Source: Thiovibrio sp964588325 (lineage in GTDB: Bacteria; Desulfobacterota; Desulfobulbia; Desulfobulbales; Desulfurivibrionaceae). From it: a stretch of DNA of 64,000 bases. Positions 31,920 to 40,960 of the stretch are shown here, in pieces. The first letter of the stretch is position 1. Every line of letters starts with the position of its first letter. Location: assembly GCA_964588325.1 (NCBI GenBank), contig CAZPOR010000001.1:186001-250000 (forward strand). Reading direction: 5' to 3'. A program made the position numbers and the translations under genes. The notes below the pieces were generated by a model, which was not told the origin of the DNA, did no database searches, and saw only the letters and a program-made list of their open reading frames with translations.

Positions 31920-32213
31920 TTACTTCTTGTGGCACTCAGCACACTTGGCCGGACCCTGTTTCATCGCTTTGTGGCAATCAAGACAGGCTTTGCCGTGCGC
32001 AGCTTCTTTGTTGATAGCGATTTTTGCCGGGGTGCCTTCGTGGCATTTGGCGCAATCGCCAAGCTTTGCGCCATGCGCTTTGTGGTTGAACGTAACCTTG
32101 CCCATCGGCGCCTTTGCCGCGGGATAGGTGACAACGTCGGCGGCAAGCGCCGAGGTGGCGGCAAAGCCCAGAACCAGCGCGAAGGCTACGGAACAGAGAA
32201 CGGATTTTTTCAT
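31920..32213 (-). CDS. c7-type triheme cytochrome (PpcA-like)
   Basis: 97 residues from ATG 32213, which has GGGAGAAG upstream. After a Sec signal (cleavage near ALAADV) comes a compact domain of about 72 residues with CAKCH, CLDCH and CAECH, early ligand His in VTFNHKAHG, and many Lys, as in the small periplasmic triheme shuttles of metal and sulfur reducers. Its own terminator and ribosome-binding site suggest an abundant single-gene product. It could carry electrons between the NrfD-linked pair and other periplasmic partners (inference). Confidence 0.92.
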   Translation of the reverse strand: MKKSVLCSVAFALVLGFAATSALAADVVTYPAAKAPMGKVTFNHKAHGAKLGDCAKCHEGTPAKIAINKEAAHGKACLDCHKAMKQGPAKCAECHKK

Positions 32214-32343
32214 GATGCTTCTCCCTAATACGGTTGGTTTATAAATTGGGTATATGAATCCCCATTCAATTACAAATGTTGTTTTATAAACCCACTTGCC
32301 GAGCCTTGTCAAGCAGGAAGAATGGATTGCGCGTTTCGGCTCG

Positions 32344-33180
32344 TCAGTTGCCGCCGTAACTGTGGAGACCGGAAAGCAGATAATTGACGCCATAGTAGGT
32401 GAACATCACCGAGACAAAGCCGCCGATGGCCAGCCAGGCGATGCGGCGGCCTCCCCATCCCCTGGTGAATCGGGCATGGAGGGTTGCCGCGTAGATAAAC
32501 CAGGTAATCAGCGACCAGGTTTCTTTGGGATCCCAGCTCCAGTAAGTGCCCCAAGCCGAATTCGCCCAGACGGCGCCGGTGATGATCCCCGCGGTGAGCC
32601 ATAAGAAACCGAAGACCAGGGTTTTGTGAATGATGTCGTCGATCACTTTGAGCTCAGGAAGGGAGGCGATGAGGGGGCCAGCGGTCTTATCCGTCCTTCG
32701 ATCCTTGACCAGGTACATGATCCCCATGCCGCTGGCAACCGCAAAGGCTGCATAGCCGATAAAACATGTGATGACATGGGCGATGAGCCAGTTGCTCTGC
32801 AAGGCCGGGATGAGCGGTTTGATGTCCGGATTCTTGAGGCCCGCCAAGATCATGGCCAAGGCGGCAAAGGGCATGGAAAACGCACCGAGTACACGGTTTT
32901 TGTAGCGTATTTCCATAAAGAGATACACGATGGCGATGGACCAGGCAAAAAAGACCAGGGACTCGTACATGTTGGAAAGGGGCGCGTAACCGATCCCCAT
33001 CTGGTGCGACTCGTACCATCGCAGGCCAATGCCCGCGGTGTTGACCAGAAACGCCCCTCCGGTAACCAGCGTGGCGAAAAGGCCGATTTTTTTCGTCCGG
33101 AAGACCAGGATGGCAATGTACAGTACCGCAGAGAACAAATACGCAAACGTTGTAATGCCCAGGAGTTGTGAACTATTCAT
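32344..33180 (-). CDS. ccsA: Cytochrome c maturation protein CcsA/ResC
   Basis: 278 residues, eight hydrophobic helices. The heme-handling Trp motif is present as NSAWGTYWSWDPKETWSLITW, with flanking conserved His residues. Together with ResB it delivers heme across the membrane and ligates it to apocytochromes in system II. AAGGA precedes the ATG. It lies nine bases after resB on the same strand, and beside three multiheme cytochrome genes that need it. Confidence 0.94.
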   Translation of the reverse strand: MNSSQLLGITTFAYLFSAVLYIAILVFRTKKIGLFATLVTGGAFLVNTAGIGLRWYESHQMGIGYAPLSNMYESLVFFAWSIAIVYLFMEIRYKNRVLGAFSMPFAALAMILAGLKNPDIKPLIPALQSNWLIAHVITCFIGYAAFAVASGMGIMYLVKDRRTDKTAGPLIASLPELKVIDDIIHKTLVFGFLWLTAGIITGAVWANSAWGTYWSWDPKETWSLITWFIYAATLHARFTRGWGGRRIAWLAIGGFVSVMFTYYGVNYLLSGLHSYGGN

Positions 33181-33189
33181 GGCGGATCC

Positions 33190-34545
33190 TTAAGCGTTTT
33201 GAAACGAGGAGTCGTTCGTGAAGCCCTGGACTAGGGCGGCAAATTCTTTTTCAAAGGCGATCTTGTTTTTGCTGCTGGCCCCGCAAACCAGGATTCGGCA
33301 GCGGTCCCCATTTTCTTCCCTGGTAATATAAACCCAAATCCTTCGGTGTGAAAGAAAGAAAGCCACATAGAGGCCAATCAGCATCAGGGTGCATCCTGCA
33401 TAAACGGTCCATACCCCGGGATCCTTGGCTACCTGCAGACCGGTGGCGTACACCTGGCTTGCCGCAAATTCATAGGTCGCTGTCGGAGTGGTAATGGTCT
33501 GGCGTGCGCTGTTGTCCATCCAAAAAATGTTGGGTTCTCCCTGTCCGTCAAAGAACCAGACCTTCAGACGGTTGACATCTCCCATGCGGCTGCGCATTTC
33601 CTGGTTGATAACCCCGAAGTCGATGCCTCCCTCGGCCCAACTGATTTTCTGCCCGAAGGGAATCTGGAAGGATTGGCTGGCCTTGGTGGTTGTGTTGGTG
33701 ATGACCACGTTGAACCCCTGCATGGGCTCGTAGCTTGACTGGTAGAAGGTGATTCCCTTGTAGTCCAAGGGGTCGTTGACGATAATGGTGCGCTTGTCAA
33801 TCGTGGTTTTTCCGTTTTCCAGCACGGTGAGGATGGAGCGGAATTCCTTCGGGGTTGTTCCGTCCGCGTAGTATGCAACATTGAAATCGTCGCACTGCAC
33901 GGTGAAACCAAGGGGGATGGGGTTTCCTGTTCCGCTTTCGTAGACGGTGTCGCTGGCGCTTCCCTCAGGGATCATGACGCCCGCCTTGAAGCCGAGCAGG
34001 GAGCCGATGATGGCCCCGGCGAAGATGACGAGGATGCTCAGGTGAACCGCGTAAACGCCCAGGCGGCTCCACGGGGTTTTTTGGGAAAAGATGAGCGAAC
34101 CTTCTGGTTTATTTTCATGTGCGGCTTTCCAGCCGTTCTTGGCCAGAAGGGCAATGGCTGTTTCCGTTAGGGCGGCGGTGTTTCCCGAGGCATGGAAAAG
34201 CTGGCGGTGGGGCATTTTTTCCAGCCGTTCGGGGCCGGTGTCCAGATTATTCAGCACCACCATCTGCCAGACGTTGGGGAGCCGGTCGATGGTACAGACG
34301 ATGAGGTTGATGCTGAACAGGAAAAGAAGGGAGAGAAACCACCAGGAGTTGTACATATCCGGCACGTCGAGCAGTTGAAAGAACTGCGCGGTGCGTTGCC
34401 CAAAAGACTCGATGTAGAACTCGGGCGGGTTTTTTTGGGGAATAAGCGTGCCGATTACGGAGGTCGTGGCAAGGATCAGCAGGGTAAAAAGGGCAAGCCT
34501 GACCGATGCGAAAAAACGCCACACCATGTTTTCTGTTTTTTTCAT
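33190..34545 (-). CDS. resB: Cytochrome c maturation protein ResB (Ccs1)
   Basis: 451 residues. Three N-terminal membrane helices (first at SVRLALFTLLILATTSVIGTL, then WWFLSLLFLFSINLIVCTID, and near VHLSILVIFAGAIIG), a large periplasmic domain and a final helix near VYAGCTLMLIGLYVAFF. This is the standard ResB layout. It partners CcsA immediately downstream. AAGG lies before the ATG. The protein ends in a short cytoplasmic tail with a CGASSKNKIAFEKEF stretch typical of the family's variable end. Confidence 0.93.
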   Translation of the reverse strand: MKKTENMVWRFFASVRLALFTLLILATTSVIGTLIPQKNPPEFYIESFGQRTAQFFQLLDVPDMYNSWWFLSLLFLFSINLIVCTIDRLPNVWQMVVLNNLDTGPERLEKMPHRQLFHASGNTAALTETAIALLAKNGWKAAHENKPEGSLIFSQKTPWSRLGVYAVHLSILVIFAGAIIGSLLGFKAGVMIPEGSASDTVYESGTGNPIPLGFTVQCDDFNVAYYADGTTPKEFRSILTVLENGKTTIDKRTIIVNDPLDYKGITFYQSSYEPMQGFNVVITNTTTKASQSFQIPFGQKISWAEGGIDFGVINQEMRSRMGDVNRLKVWFFDGQGEPNIFWMDNSARQTITTPTATYEFAASQVYATGLQVAKDPGVWTVYAGCTLMLIGLYVAFFLSHRRIWVYITREENGDRCRILVCGASSKNKIAFEKEFAALVQGFTNDSSFQNA

Positions 34546-34987
34546 ATGCGCCTTGTGACGAGGATTTTGGGGAGGAGGGGCTGGGGAAAGAGGGGACAGC
34601 CCTGTATTTTAATAGGAGTGTAACCAGTTACATTATAGTTTGTAATCTCTACCTGTGTTTGCCTTGGGCTGTCAATAAAAAACTCCCGGTGAAGGGGGCG
34701 TCCTATTTCCAGATGGGTTTCGGCGGTGTTGGACGCCGGGTTTTGTCCCGGGGCGGAGGGAAGCATGGCCAGTGAGTCCGTCTGTTGGGGAGACACTCTT
34801 TTTTCTGGTTTGTTCCGATCTTTTTGCTGTTGTCGCGTTTTCTTGCGGTGGATAAAAAAAGAGAACAAAATACTTGTCAAGCGAAGGGAGAAGGTGTATA
34901 CATTTTCCTCTTTGAAAAGGGATCGGCCGGAAGAACTCAGGCTGTCTCTGTCTGGTGATTTCAAGATACCCGCTGGCGCGGTTTGTT
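34546..34987. other. Divergent region between resB and rpmB
   Basis: No gene supported; the open frames are low in family-like sequence. It contains the rpmB promoter at 34874 and leads into repeat copy C at 34988. Confidence 0.4.
34874..34902 (+). promoter_or_regulatory. rpmB promoter
   Basis: TTGTCA (34874-34879), a 17-base spacer, TATACA (34897-34902). The predicted leader of about 145 bases would include repeat copy C. Confidence 0.6.
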
Positions 34988-35040
34988 AAAGCTGAGTTGA
35001 GCAGCTTGCCTGCTCGTACGAAACTTATACCCTCTGGGTG
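34988..35040 (+). repeat. Two-hairpin repeat element, copy C, in the rpmB leader
   Basis: Shares its first 28 bases exactly with copy A. Stem 1 is GAGCAG/CTGCTC around CTTGC. Stem 2 is TTATACCC/GGGTGTAA around TCT with one U-G pair in RNA. It ends six bases before the rpmB ribosome-binding site, so it is well placed to influence translation of L28. Confidence 0.75.
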
Positions 35041-35055
35041 TAAAGGAGTTTTGTC

Positions 35056-35250
35056 ATGTCAAAAAAATGTGCGATTTGTGGAAAAGGCCCGACCACCGGG
35101 AACAATGTCAGCCATGCCAACAACAAGAACAGAAGGCGTTGGTTGCCGAACCTGCAGCGGGTTAGAATGGCCACCTCCGGTGGTAACGGCATGCAGGTTC
35201 GTGTTTGCACCCGTTGTATCCGTTCCGGCGCCGTGGTCAAGCCTGCCTGA
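35056..35250 (+). CDS. rpmB: 50S ribosomal protein L28
   Basis: 64 residues, full length. Typical start SKKCAICGKGPTTGNNVSHANN and RRWLPNLQRVR, ending VCTRCIRSGAVVKP. Two CXXC pairs (CAIC and CTRC) indicate the zinc-binding form. AAAGGAG precedes the ATG. The gene is alone between a promoter and a strong terminator; rpmG, its frequent neighbour, is absent here. Confidence 0.96.
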   Translation: MSKKCAICGKGPTTGNNVSHANNKNRRRWLPNLQRVRMATSGGNGMQVRVCTRCIRSGAVVKPA

Positions 35251-35273
35251 TATTCTCCGGCATTGATGTTTCC

Positions 35274-35312
35274 AGCCCCTGCTTCCCATTGAGAAGCCGG
35301 GGCTTTTTTTTT
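35274..35312 (+). terminator. rpmB terminator
   Basis: AGCCCC-TGCTTC pairs with GAAGC-CGGGGCT across a short loop, followed by nine T. Confidence 0.93.
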
Positions 35313-35324
35313 GTTTGTATTCGG

Positions 35325-35356
35325 AAAAGCCTCGGGGGTGGAGCAGCCCCGAGGCT
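35325..35356 (-). terminator. rel terminator
   Basis: On the reverse strand GCCTCGGGG pairs with CCCCGAGGC around a short loop and runs into TTTT. The first arm overlaps the rel stop codon. Confidence 0.8.
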
Positions 35357-37511
35357 AGGCTCTCCTGGCCTCCAGGACACCGTCAAGCTGCTGCACATGC
35401 TGCAACAGGCGTAAGAGATGTTCCCGGCTGTGTATCTCAACGATTATGGAGAGCTTGGCGATTCCGCCGCTGGAGGTTGTGGCTTCAAGGGTGAGGATAT
35501 TGGCGTCGTCGTGGCTGATTGCATTGCTGAGCGTGGCCAGCAATCCTTTCTGATCCCGGGCGACAACCTGGATCTGGGCCCGGTGGGTGGCCTTGATGTT
35601 TTCCGCCCAGTTGACCGCGATAAGCCGTTGCTGGTCCGAGGCCGCGAGGTTGGGGCAGGACGCCTTGTGCACGGAAATGCCCCGGCCCGAGGTGATGAAG
35701 CCCACGATCTCATCGCCGGGCACCGGCATGCAACAATGGCTGATCTTGGTGAGGACATTGTCCGCGCCGCTCACCAGGATGATGTTATCCTTGTCCTGCT
35801 TTTTCCCTCCCCTGGCCGGAGCTGTTTCCGGAATAATGTCCTCGGGCAGGGCTTCCCTGATTTCCTCGGGTTGCAGCTCCTTGATAATGGCCTGAACCGT
35901 CATTTTTCCCGAGCCGACACGGCGCATGAGGTCGTCAAGGGAGTTGCAGGCAAGGGTCTTGAGGAGCTCCCTGAGGTGTCCGGTCTTGATCAGCTTTTTC
36001 AGGCTGAGGTTGTGCCGCTTCAGCTCACGGTCGCAAATTTCCCGTCCGACTTGCAGGGTTTTTTCCCGCTCCTCCTGGTTGAGCCATTGACGGATCCGGC
36101 TTTTAGCCCGGGCGGTTTTGACCAGCCCGAGCCAGGAGCGGTTCGGTTTTTGCTTGGGCGAGGTGAGGATCTCGACCAGATCGCCGTTCTTGAGCTGGGT
36201 TTTGAGCTGGGCGATGATTCCGTTGATCTTGGCGCCGGTGCAACGATTTCCCACTTCGGTATGGATGCTGTAGGCAAAGTCGATGGGGGTGCTGCCCTTG
36301 GGAAATTCCTTTACCTCTCCGTTGGGGGTCAGCACGAAGATCTCTTCCTCGTAGAGTTCGCCCTTGACCGCATCCAGAAACTCCCTGGGATCTTCCAGTT
36401 CCTGGAGGGTGGACACCAATTGCTTGAGCCATTTGAAAAGTCTGGCGTCCTTGGTGGTGATGGCCTTGCCTTCCTTGTAGGCCCAGTGGGCGGCAATGCC
36501 TTCCTTGGCAACTTGGTCCATCTCCTCGGTGCGGATCTGCACCTCCATGAACTCCCCGCGCAGTCCTACCACCGAGGTGTGCAGCGACTGATACATATTG
36601 TTTTTCGGGGTGCTGATGAAATCCTTGAAGCGCCCATCCACCGGGGGCCACAGCGAATGGATGATGCCCAGGGCCTCGTAGCACTCCTTGACCGAGGAAA
36701 CGATGATCCGGAAGGCAACCTTGTCGTAGACCTTCTCGAAGGGAATATTCTGGGCCACCAGCTTTTTGTAAATGCTGTACAGATGTTTGGGGCGTCCCAG
36801 CACCCGGAATTGCGTGAGGCCATGCTCGGTCAGTTTCCGGTTGAGCAGCGCCTTGACCTCGTCCACATAGGTTTCCCGGTCCGCGAGGGAGGTATGGATT
36901 TTGGTGGCGAGATCCTCGTATTCGTCTGGATGGAGATGGGAAAAGGCAAGGTCTTCCAGCTCCCGCTTGAGCCAGTCTATGCCCAGCCGGCTGGCCAGCG
37001 GGGCATAGAGCTCCATGGTTTCCTGGGAAAATTCCAGTTGTTTTTCCCGAGGGACATGCCGCAGGGACTGCATGTCGTGCAGCCGGTCGGCCAGTTTGAC
37101 CAGCAAAACCCGGATATCGGAAGACATGGCCAGGAGGAGCTTGCGGATATTTTCCGCCTGGTAGGCGAGGTGGCTGTTGAACTGGACATCGGTGATCTTG
37201 GTGGCGCCCTTGATGATATTGGCGACATCGTCGCCAAAGGTCTCGCGGAGGGTTTTCTCCGTGGCCTTGAGATCGGCGGCTTGCTTGAGCACGCCGTGCA
37301 GGAGCCCGGCGCAGAGGGTGGGGACATCCAGACGCATGGCCGCCAAAATGTCGGTGACCATGAGGACGTGGTACAGAAATGGCCGGCCCGAAAGGCGATG
37401 CTTGCCCGAATAACATTCCGTGGCAAACTCGTGCGCCTTTATGAGCGGGGCGAGGTCTTCCTCGGGCATGTAGCCCCTGGCCCGTTCGACTATTGCTTCT
37501 ATGCTAACCAT
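35355..37511 (-). CDS. rel: RelA/SpoT-family (p)ppGpp enzyme, hydrolase site altered
   Basis: 718 residues with the full long-Rel layout: HD region (20-180), synthetase (235-350), TGS (about 395-455), helical and zinc-finger regions, and ACT (640-718). The synthetase looks intact: GRPKHLYSIYKKL, GRFKDFISTPKNNMYQSLHT (the RFKD type usual in bifunctional enzymes) and EVQIRTEEM. In the HD region His48 and His72 remain, but the HDxxED motif reads HGVLKQ (residues 72-77), losing Asp and both acidic residues. The later ADRLHDM is present. Hydrolysis of (p)ppGpp is therefore doubtful. It is the last gene of a reverse-strand run with proS and ispG upstream. Confidence 0.93.
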   Translation of the reverse strand: MVSIEAIVERARGYMPEEDLAPLIKAHEFATECYSGKHRLSGRPFLYHVLMVTDILAAMRLDVPTLCAGLLHGVLKQAADLKATEKTLRETFGDDVANIIKGATKITDVQFNSHLAYQAENIRKLLLAMSSDIRVLLVKLADRLHDMQSLRHVPREKQLEFSQETMELYAPLASRLGIDWLKRELEDLAFSHLHPDEYEDLATKIHTSLADRETYVDEVKALLNRKLTEHGLTQFRVLGRPKHLYSIYKKLVAQNIPFEKVYDKVAFRIIVSSVKECYEALGIIHSLWPPVDGRFKDFISTPKNNMYQSLHTSVVGLRGEFMEVQIRTEEMDQVAKEGIAAHWAYKEGKAITTKDARLFKWLKQLVSTLQELEDPREFLDAVKGELYEEEIFVLTPNGEVKEFPKGSTPIDFAYSIHTEVGNRCTGAKINGIIAQLKTQLKNGDLVEILTSPKQKPNRSWLGLVKTARAKSRIRQWLNQEEREKTLQVGREICDRELKRHNLSLKKLIKTGHLRELLKTLACNSLDDLMRRVGSGKMTVQAIIKELQPEEIREALPEDIIPETAPARGGKKQDKDNIILVSGADNVLTKISHCCMPVPGDEIVGFITSGRGISVHKASCPNLAASDQQRLIAVNWAENIKATHRAQIQVVARDQKGLLATLSNAISHDDANILTLEATTSSGGIAKLSIIVEIHSREHLLRLLQHVQQLDGVLEARRA

Positions 37512-37548
37512 GCGGCTGTCAGTGGTAATGGTGTCGGTTGAGCCCTGG

Positions 37549-39273
37549 TCATTGCGGCGGAGTCAGCTCGCCACGGACCAGGTCGATGATTTTTGCCTCG
37601 GCCTCGGCCAGGGGCAGGGTTACGATGGCGCCGGTGGCCCGGTCTCGAATCTCCACTTCTCCCTTTTCGCTGAAGCTTTTGCCCACCATGACCCGGTAGG
37701 GGATGCCGAGGAGATCCGCGTCCTTGAACTTGCTGCCCGGCCGCTCATCCCGGTCGTCCAGGAGGACCTCGATGCCGCTCTTGCCCAATTGCTGATACAG
37801 TTCGTTGGCTGCCGCGGTGATCGCCTCGTCCTTGGGGGAGAGGTTCAGGAGGATGATCTGGAAGGGCGCGATGGGCAGCGGAAAGATGATGCCGTCCTTG
37901 TCGTGGTTCTGCTCGATGGCCGCAGCCACGGTGCGGCTGACCCCGATGCCGTAACAGCCCATGATGAAGGGCTGTTCCGCGCCCTGGTTGTCGAGAAAGG
38001 TTGCCTTGAGCGCCTCGCTGTACTTGGTGCCCAGCTTGAAGATGTGGCCCACCTCGATGCCCCGGGTCAGCGAAAGATCGCCGCCGCAATTGGGGCAATG
38101 GTCTTCGCTGGTGACCTGGCGCAGGTCGGTGATGGTGGGGACGGTAAAGTCGCGGCCCAGATTGGCGTTGAGCAGATGGAAATTCTTCTCGTTGGCGCCG
38201 ATGGCGAAGTTGTGCATCCGGGTCAGCTCGCTGTCCGCCAGCACCGGGATGGTCAGGCCGATGGGCCCGAGGTAGCCGCTGGGCACGCCGGTGGCGTCGA
38301 AGATCTCCTTGTCCTCGGCCAACCGCAGGTTGTCGGTGTTGACCCCCAGGGCATTGGCCAGCTTCACCGTCTGCACCTCGTGGTCGCCCCGGAGCAGCAC
38401 GGCCACCGGCTTGTCCTCGGCCATGTAGACCAGGGTCTTGACCAGCTCCTTGGGGGAAATCTTCAGGAATTCCGTGACTGCGGCCACCTTTTTCTTGCCC
38501 GGGGTTTCGACCTTTTCCATGGCGCGCAGGGGCGGCGCTGCCTGGGCGTCCGGGGTCTGGCAGCGGGCCTTTTCCATGTTGGCTGCGTATTCGCATCCCT
38601 TGCAGATCACGATGGTGTCTTCGCCGGTGTCGGCCAGGACCATGAACTCGTGGGAAAAACTGCCGCCGATGGTGCCGGTGTCCGCTTCCACCGCCCTAAA
38701 GGCCAGGGCGCAGCGGGCAAAGATCCGGTGGTAGGCCTCGTGCATCTTCTTGTAGGTCGCGTCCGCCCCTTCTTCGGTGGCGTCGAAGCTGTAGCCGTCC
38801 TTCATGATGAATTCCCGGCCGCGCATCAGGCCGAAGCGGGGCCGGATCTCATCCCTAAACTTGGTCTGGATCTGGTAGAGGTTCAGGGGCAGTTCCTTAT
38901 ACGAGTGGACGTTGAAGCGGATCAGGTCGGTGATCACCTCTTCGTGCGTCGGGCCGAGGCAGCTTTCCCTGGCGTGCCGGTCGGTGAAGCGCAGCAGTTC
39001 GGGGCCGTATTTTTCCCAGCGGCCCGACTCCTTCCAGAGATCGCCGGGCTGGACCATGGGCAGAAGCAGTTCCTGGGCTCCGGCCCGGTTCATCTCCTCG
39101 CGCACGATGCGCTCGACCTTGCGGATGGAGGCAAGGCCCAAGGGCAGGTAGGAGTAGATGCCGGAGGAGAGTTTTCTGATATATCCGGCGCGGAGCAGCA
39201 ACTGGTGGCTGACCACCTCGGCCTCGGAGGGGGTTTCTTTCAGGGTGGGGATGAGGAGCTGGGAAAAACGCAT
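37549..39273 (-). CDS. proS: Prolyl-tRNA synthetase (bacterial type, with editing domain)
   Basis: 574 residues, the length of the bacterial form with an INS editing domain. Class II motifs are visible: GIYSYLPLGLASIRKVERIVREEM (motif 1), GPTHEEVITDLIRFNVHSYKELPLNLYQIQTKFRDEIRPRFGLMRGREF in segments (motif 2), and GCYGIGVSRTVAAAIEQ (motif 3). The insertion (about 225-380) contains the deacylase fold. The anticodon domain closes the protein. It charges tRNA-Pro in the cytoplasm. It lies 37 bases upstream of rel. Confidence 0.96.
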   Translation of the reverse strand: MRFSQLLIPTLKETPSEAEVVSHQLLLRAGYIRKLSSGIYSYLPLGLASIRKVERIVREEMNRAGAQELLLPMVQPGDLWKESGRWEKYGPELLRFTDRHARESCLGPTHEEVITDLIRFNVHSYKELPLNLYQIQTKFRDEIRPRFGLMRGREFIMKDGYSFDATEEGADATYKKMHEAYHRIFARCALAFRAVEADTGTIGGSFSHEFMVLADTGEDTIVICKGCEYAANMEKARCQTPDAQAAPPLRAMEKVETPGKKKVAAVTEFLKISPKELVKTLVYMAEDKPVAVLLRGDHEVQTVKLANALGVNTDNLRLAEDKEIFDATGVPSGYLGPIGLTIPVLADSELTRMHNFAIGANEKNFHLLNANLGRDFTVPTITDLRQVTSEDHCPNCGGDLSLTRGIEVGHIFKLGTKYSEALKATFLDNQGAEQPFIMGCYGIGVSRTVAAAIEQNHDKDGIIFPLPIAPFQIILLNLSPKDEAITAAANELYQQLGKSGIEVLLDDRDERPGSKFKDADLLGIPYRVMVGKSFSEKGEVEIRDRATGAIVTLPLAEAEAKIIDLVRGELTPPQ

Positions 39274-39309
39274 GGGGCACCTGGTAAATGGTTATGATGT
39301 GTGCGCAAA

Positions 39310-39400
39310 AGTCGTCACCCCGGTGAAAACCGGGGTCCAGACGTATCGCAACTATGGAAAAAACCTGGATTCCGGCCTTCGCCGGAATCCAGGGTGTCGG
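39310..39400. repeat. Intergenic nested palindrome (REP/MITE-like)
   Basis: Two strong hairpins in tandem: CCCCGG-TGAAAA-CCGGGG (near 39318-39335) and a perfect 13-base stem CCTGGATTCCGGC/GCCGGAATCCAGG around CTTC (39364-39393). The words resemble the dispersed palindromes found between genes of many proteobacteria. It lies between ispG and proS and may stabilise or end the ispG mRNA. Confidence 0.7.
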
Positions 39401-39432
39401 TTGTAATTTTTGGTGAGTTTGTCAGCTACAAT

Positions 39433-40512
39433 TTATGCGCCTTTCTGGCGCGCTTCTTCGACCATCGTGTCGATTTCGTTCAGGAAAACCGCGAGCAGCT
39501 TGTCTTCCTCGACCTTTCTGTAGAGCTTTCCTTTCTTGAAAATAATCCCGACCCCGTGGCCGCCTGCCAGGCCCAGATCCGCCTCCTTGGCCTCGCCCGG
39601 TCCGTTGACCACGCAGCCCATGACCGCGATCTTCAAGGGCGTGTCGATGTTCTGGATATACCGCTCCACCTGCTCGGCGATGGCGAAAAGGTTCACCTGG
39701 CAGCGGCCGCAGGTGGGGCAGGAGATCAGCTCCGGCCCGCGCTCGCGGATGTGCAGGCTCCTGAGCAGCTCGTAGCCCACGCGGATCTCCTCCACCGGAT
39801 CGCGGGTAAGCGAGATGCGGAAGGTGTCGCCGATGCCTTCATACAGCAGGATGCCCAAGGCCACGCTGGATTTGACCGTGCCGGCGATGAGGCCGCCCGC
39901 CTCGGTGACCCCGAGGTGCAGGGGGTAGTCGCACTGGGAGGACAACAGCCGGTAGGCCTCCACGGTGACGAGGGCGTCCGAGGATTTGAGGGAGATCTTG
40001 ATCTGGTCGAAATCCAGCGCCTCCAGCAGCCGCACATTGCGCAGAGCGCTTTCCGCCAGGGCCGCGGGGGTGGGGTGGCCATGCTTCGCCAGGATATCCT
40101 TTTCCACCGAGCCGGAGTTGACCCCGACCCGGATGGGCACTTGGTGCTGCTTGGCCGCAGCGACAACCCGGGCCAGCTTGTCCGGGCCGCCGAGGTTGCC
40201 GGGGTTGATCCGGATGCCCTGGGCGCCGTGCTCCATGCTGGCCACGGCCAGCCGGGCGTCGAAATGGATGTCGGCGATGAGCGGGATGGAAATTTGCTCC
40301 CGAATCTCGGTGATGGCCGCAGCCGCTTCCAGGTCCAGCACCGCCACCCGGATGATCTCGCAGCCCGCCTCGGCGAGCCGGTGGATCTGGGCCACGGTGG
40401 CGGCCACGTCCCGGGTGTCGGTATTGGTCATGGACTGCACGGCGATGGGAGCGTCGCCGCCCACCGCTACGTTGCCCACCTTGATTTGGCGTGTTTTTCT
40501 GCGGGTTATCAT
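39433..40512 (-). CDS. ispG: 4-hydroxy-3-methylbut-2-enyl-diphosphate synthase (IspG/GcpE)
   Basis: 359 residues, penultimate enzyme of the MEP isoprenoid route. N-terminal TIM barrel starts TRRKTRQIKVGNVAVGGDAP and QSMTNTDTRDVAATVAQI. The C-terminal [4Fe-4S] domain has CPTCGRCQVN and the late CVVNGPGEAKEADLGLAGG, supplying the cluster Cys and the conserved Glu. Short bacterial form without the extra plant-type domain. First gene of the reverse-strand run ispG, proS, rel. Confidence 0.96.
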   Translation of the reverse strand: MITRRKTRQIKVGNVAVGGDAPIAVQSMTNTDTRDVAATVAQIHRLAEAGCEIIRVAVLDLEAAAAITEIREQISIPLIADIHFDARLAVASMEHGAQGIRINPGNLGGPDKLARVVAAAKQHQVPIRVGVNSGSVEKDILAKHGHPTPAALAESALRNVRLLEALDFDQIKISLKSSDALVTVEAYRLLSSQCDYPLHLGVTEAGGLIAGTVKSSVALGILLYEGIGDTFRISLTRDPVEEIRVGYELLRSLHIRERGPELISCPTCGRCQVNLFAIAEQVERYIQNIDTPLKIAVMGCVVNGPGEAKEADLGLAGGHGVGIIFKKGKLYRKVEEDKLLAVFLNEIDTMVEEARQKGA

Positions 40513-40960
40513 GGTGCGAGAGTATACCCTGTTGCGTTTCTTCCTGCATCCATCTTTTTCCGCGCCGAACGCCCGGCGAGGGGGCGCAGGGGGCTAGTGT
40601 CTGCCCTCAAAAATGACCCCGCAGGCAATTTGTTCGGGGTGTTGGTGCGTGCGGGAATCAGGGCAGAAGCATTGTGTCGGGCCCGCCAGGAAATTAATAC
40701 GGGCCTTTTGGGCGTTGATTTTTGCGGTATCTATGGGATAAGAAGAGGGTGGCAATTGCCATCATGTGCGATGCGGGAAAACAGTAGAGAAATCAAGCGT
40801 GGCTCCAAGACTGGCCCAGGGGGTGAGTCTCTGGTCTTTGATCTATAGCAGGCAGGCATACGTCTAATTACGGATCATGTCCCCAGAAGTCTTCCAGGAT
40901 AGCGTTTTCCCAACATGACCAAGTTTGAAGAAAAATAAGCGCATTGCGGGATGGCAAAAA
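40513..40960. other. Spacer at the left edge of the defence island
   Basis: No RNA gene or supported protein gene. Base composition shifts from GC-rich to AT-rich towards the right end, marking the border of the transferred segment. No tRNA, direct repeat or integrase is seen here. Confidence 0.4.
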
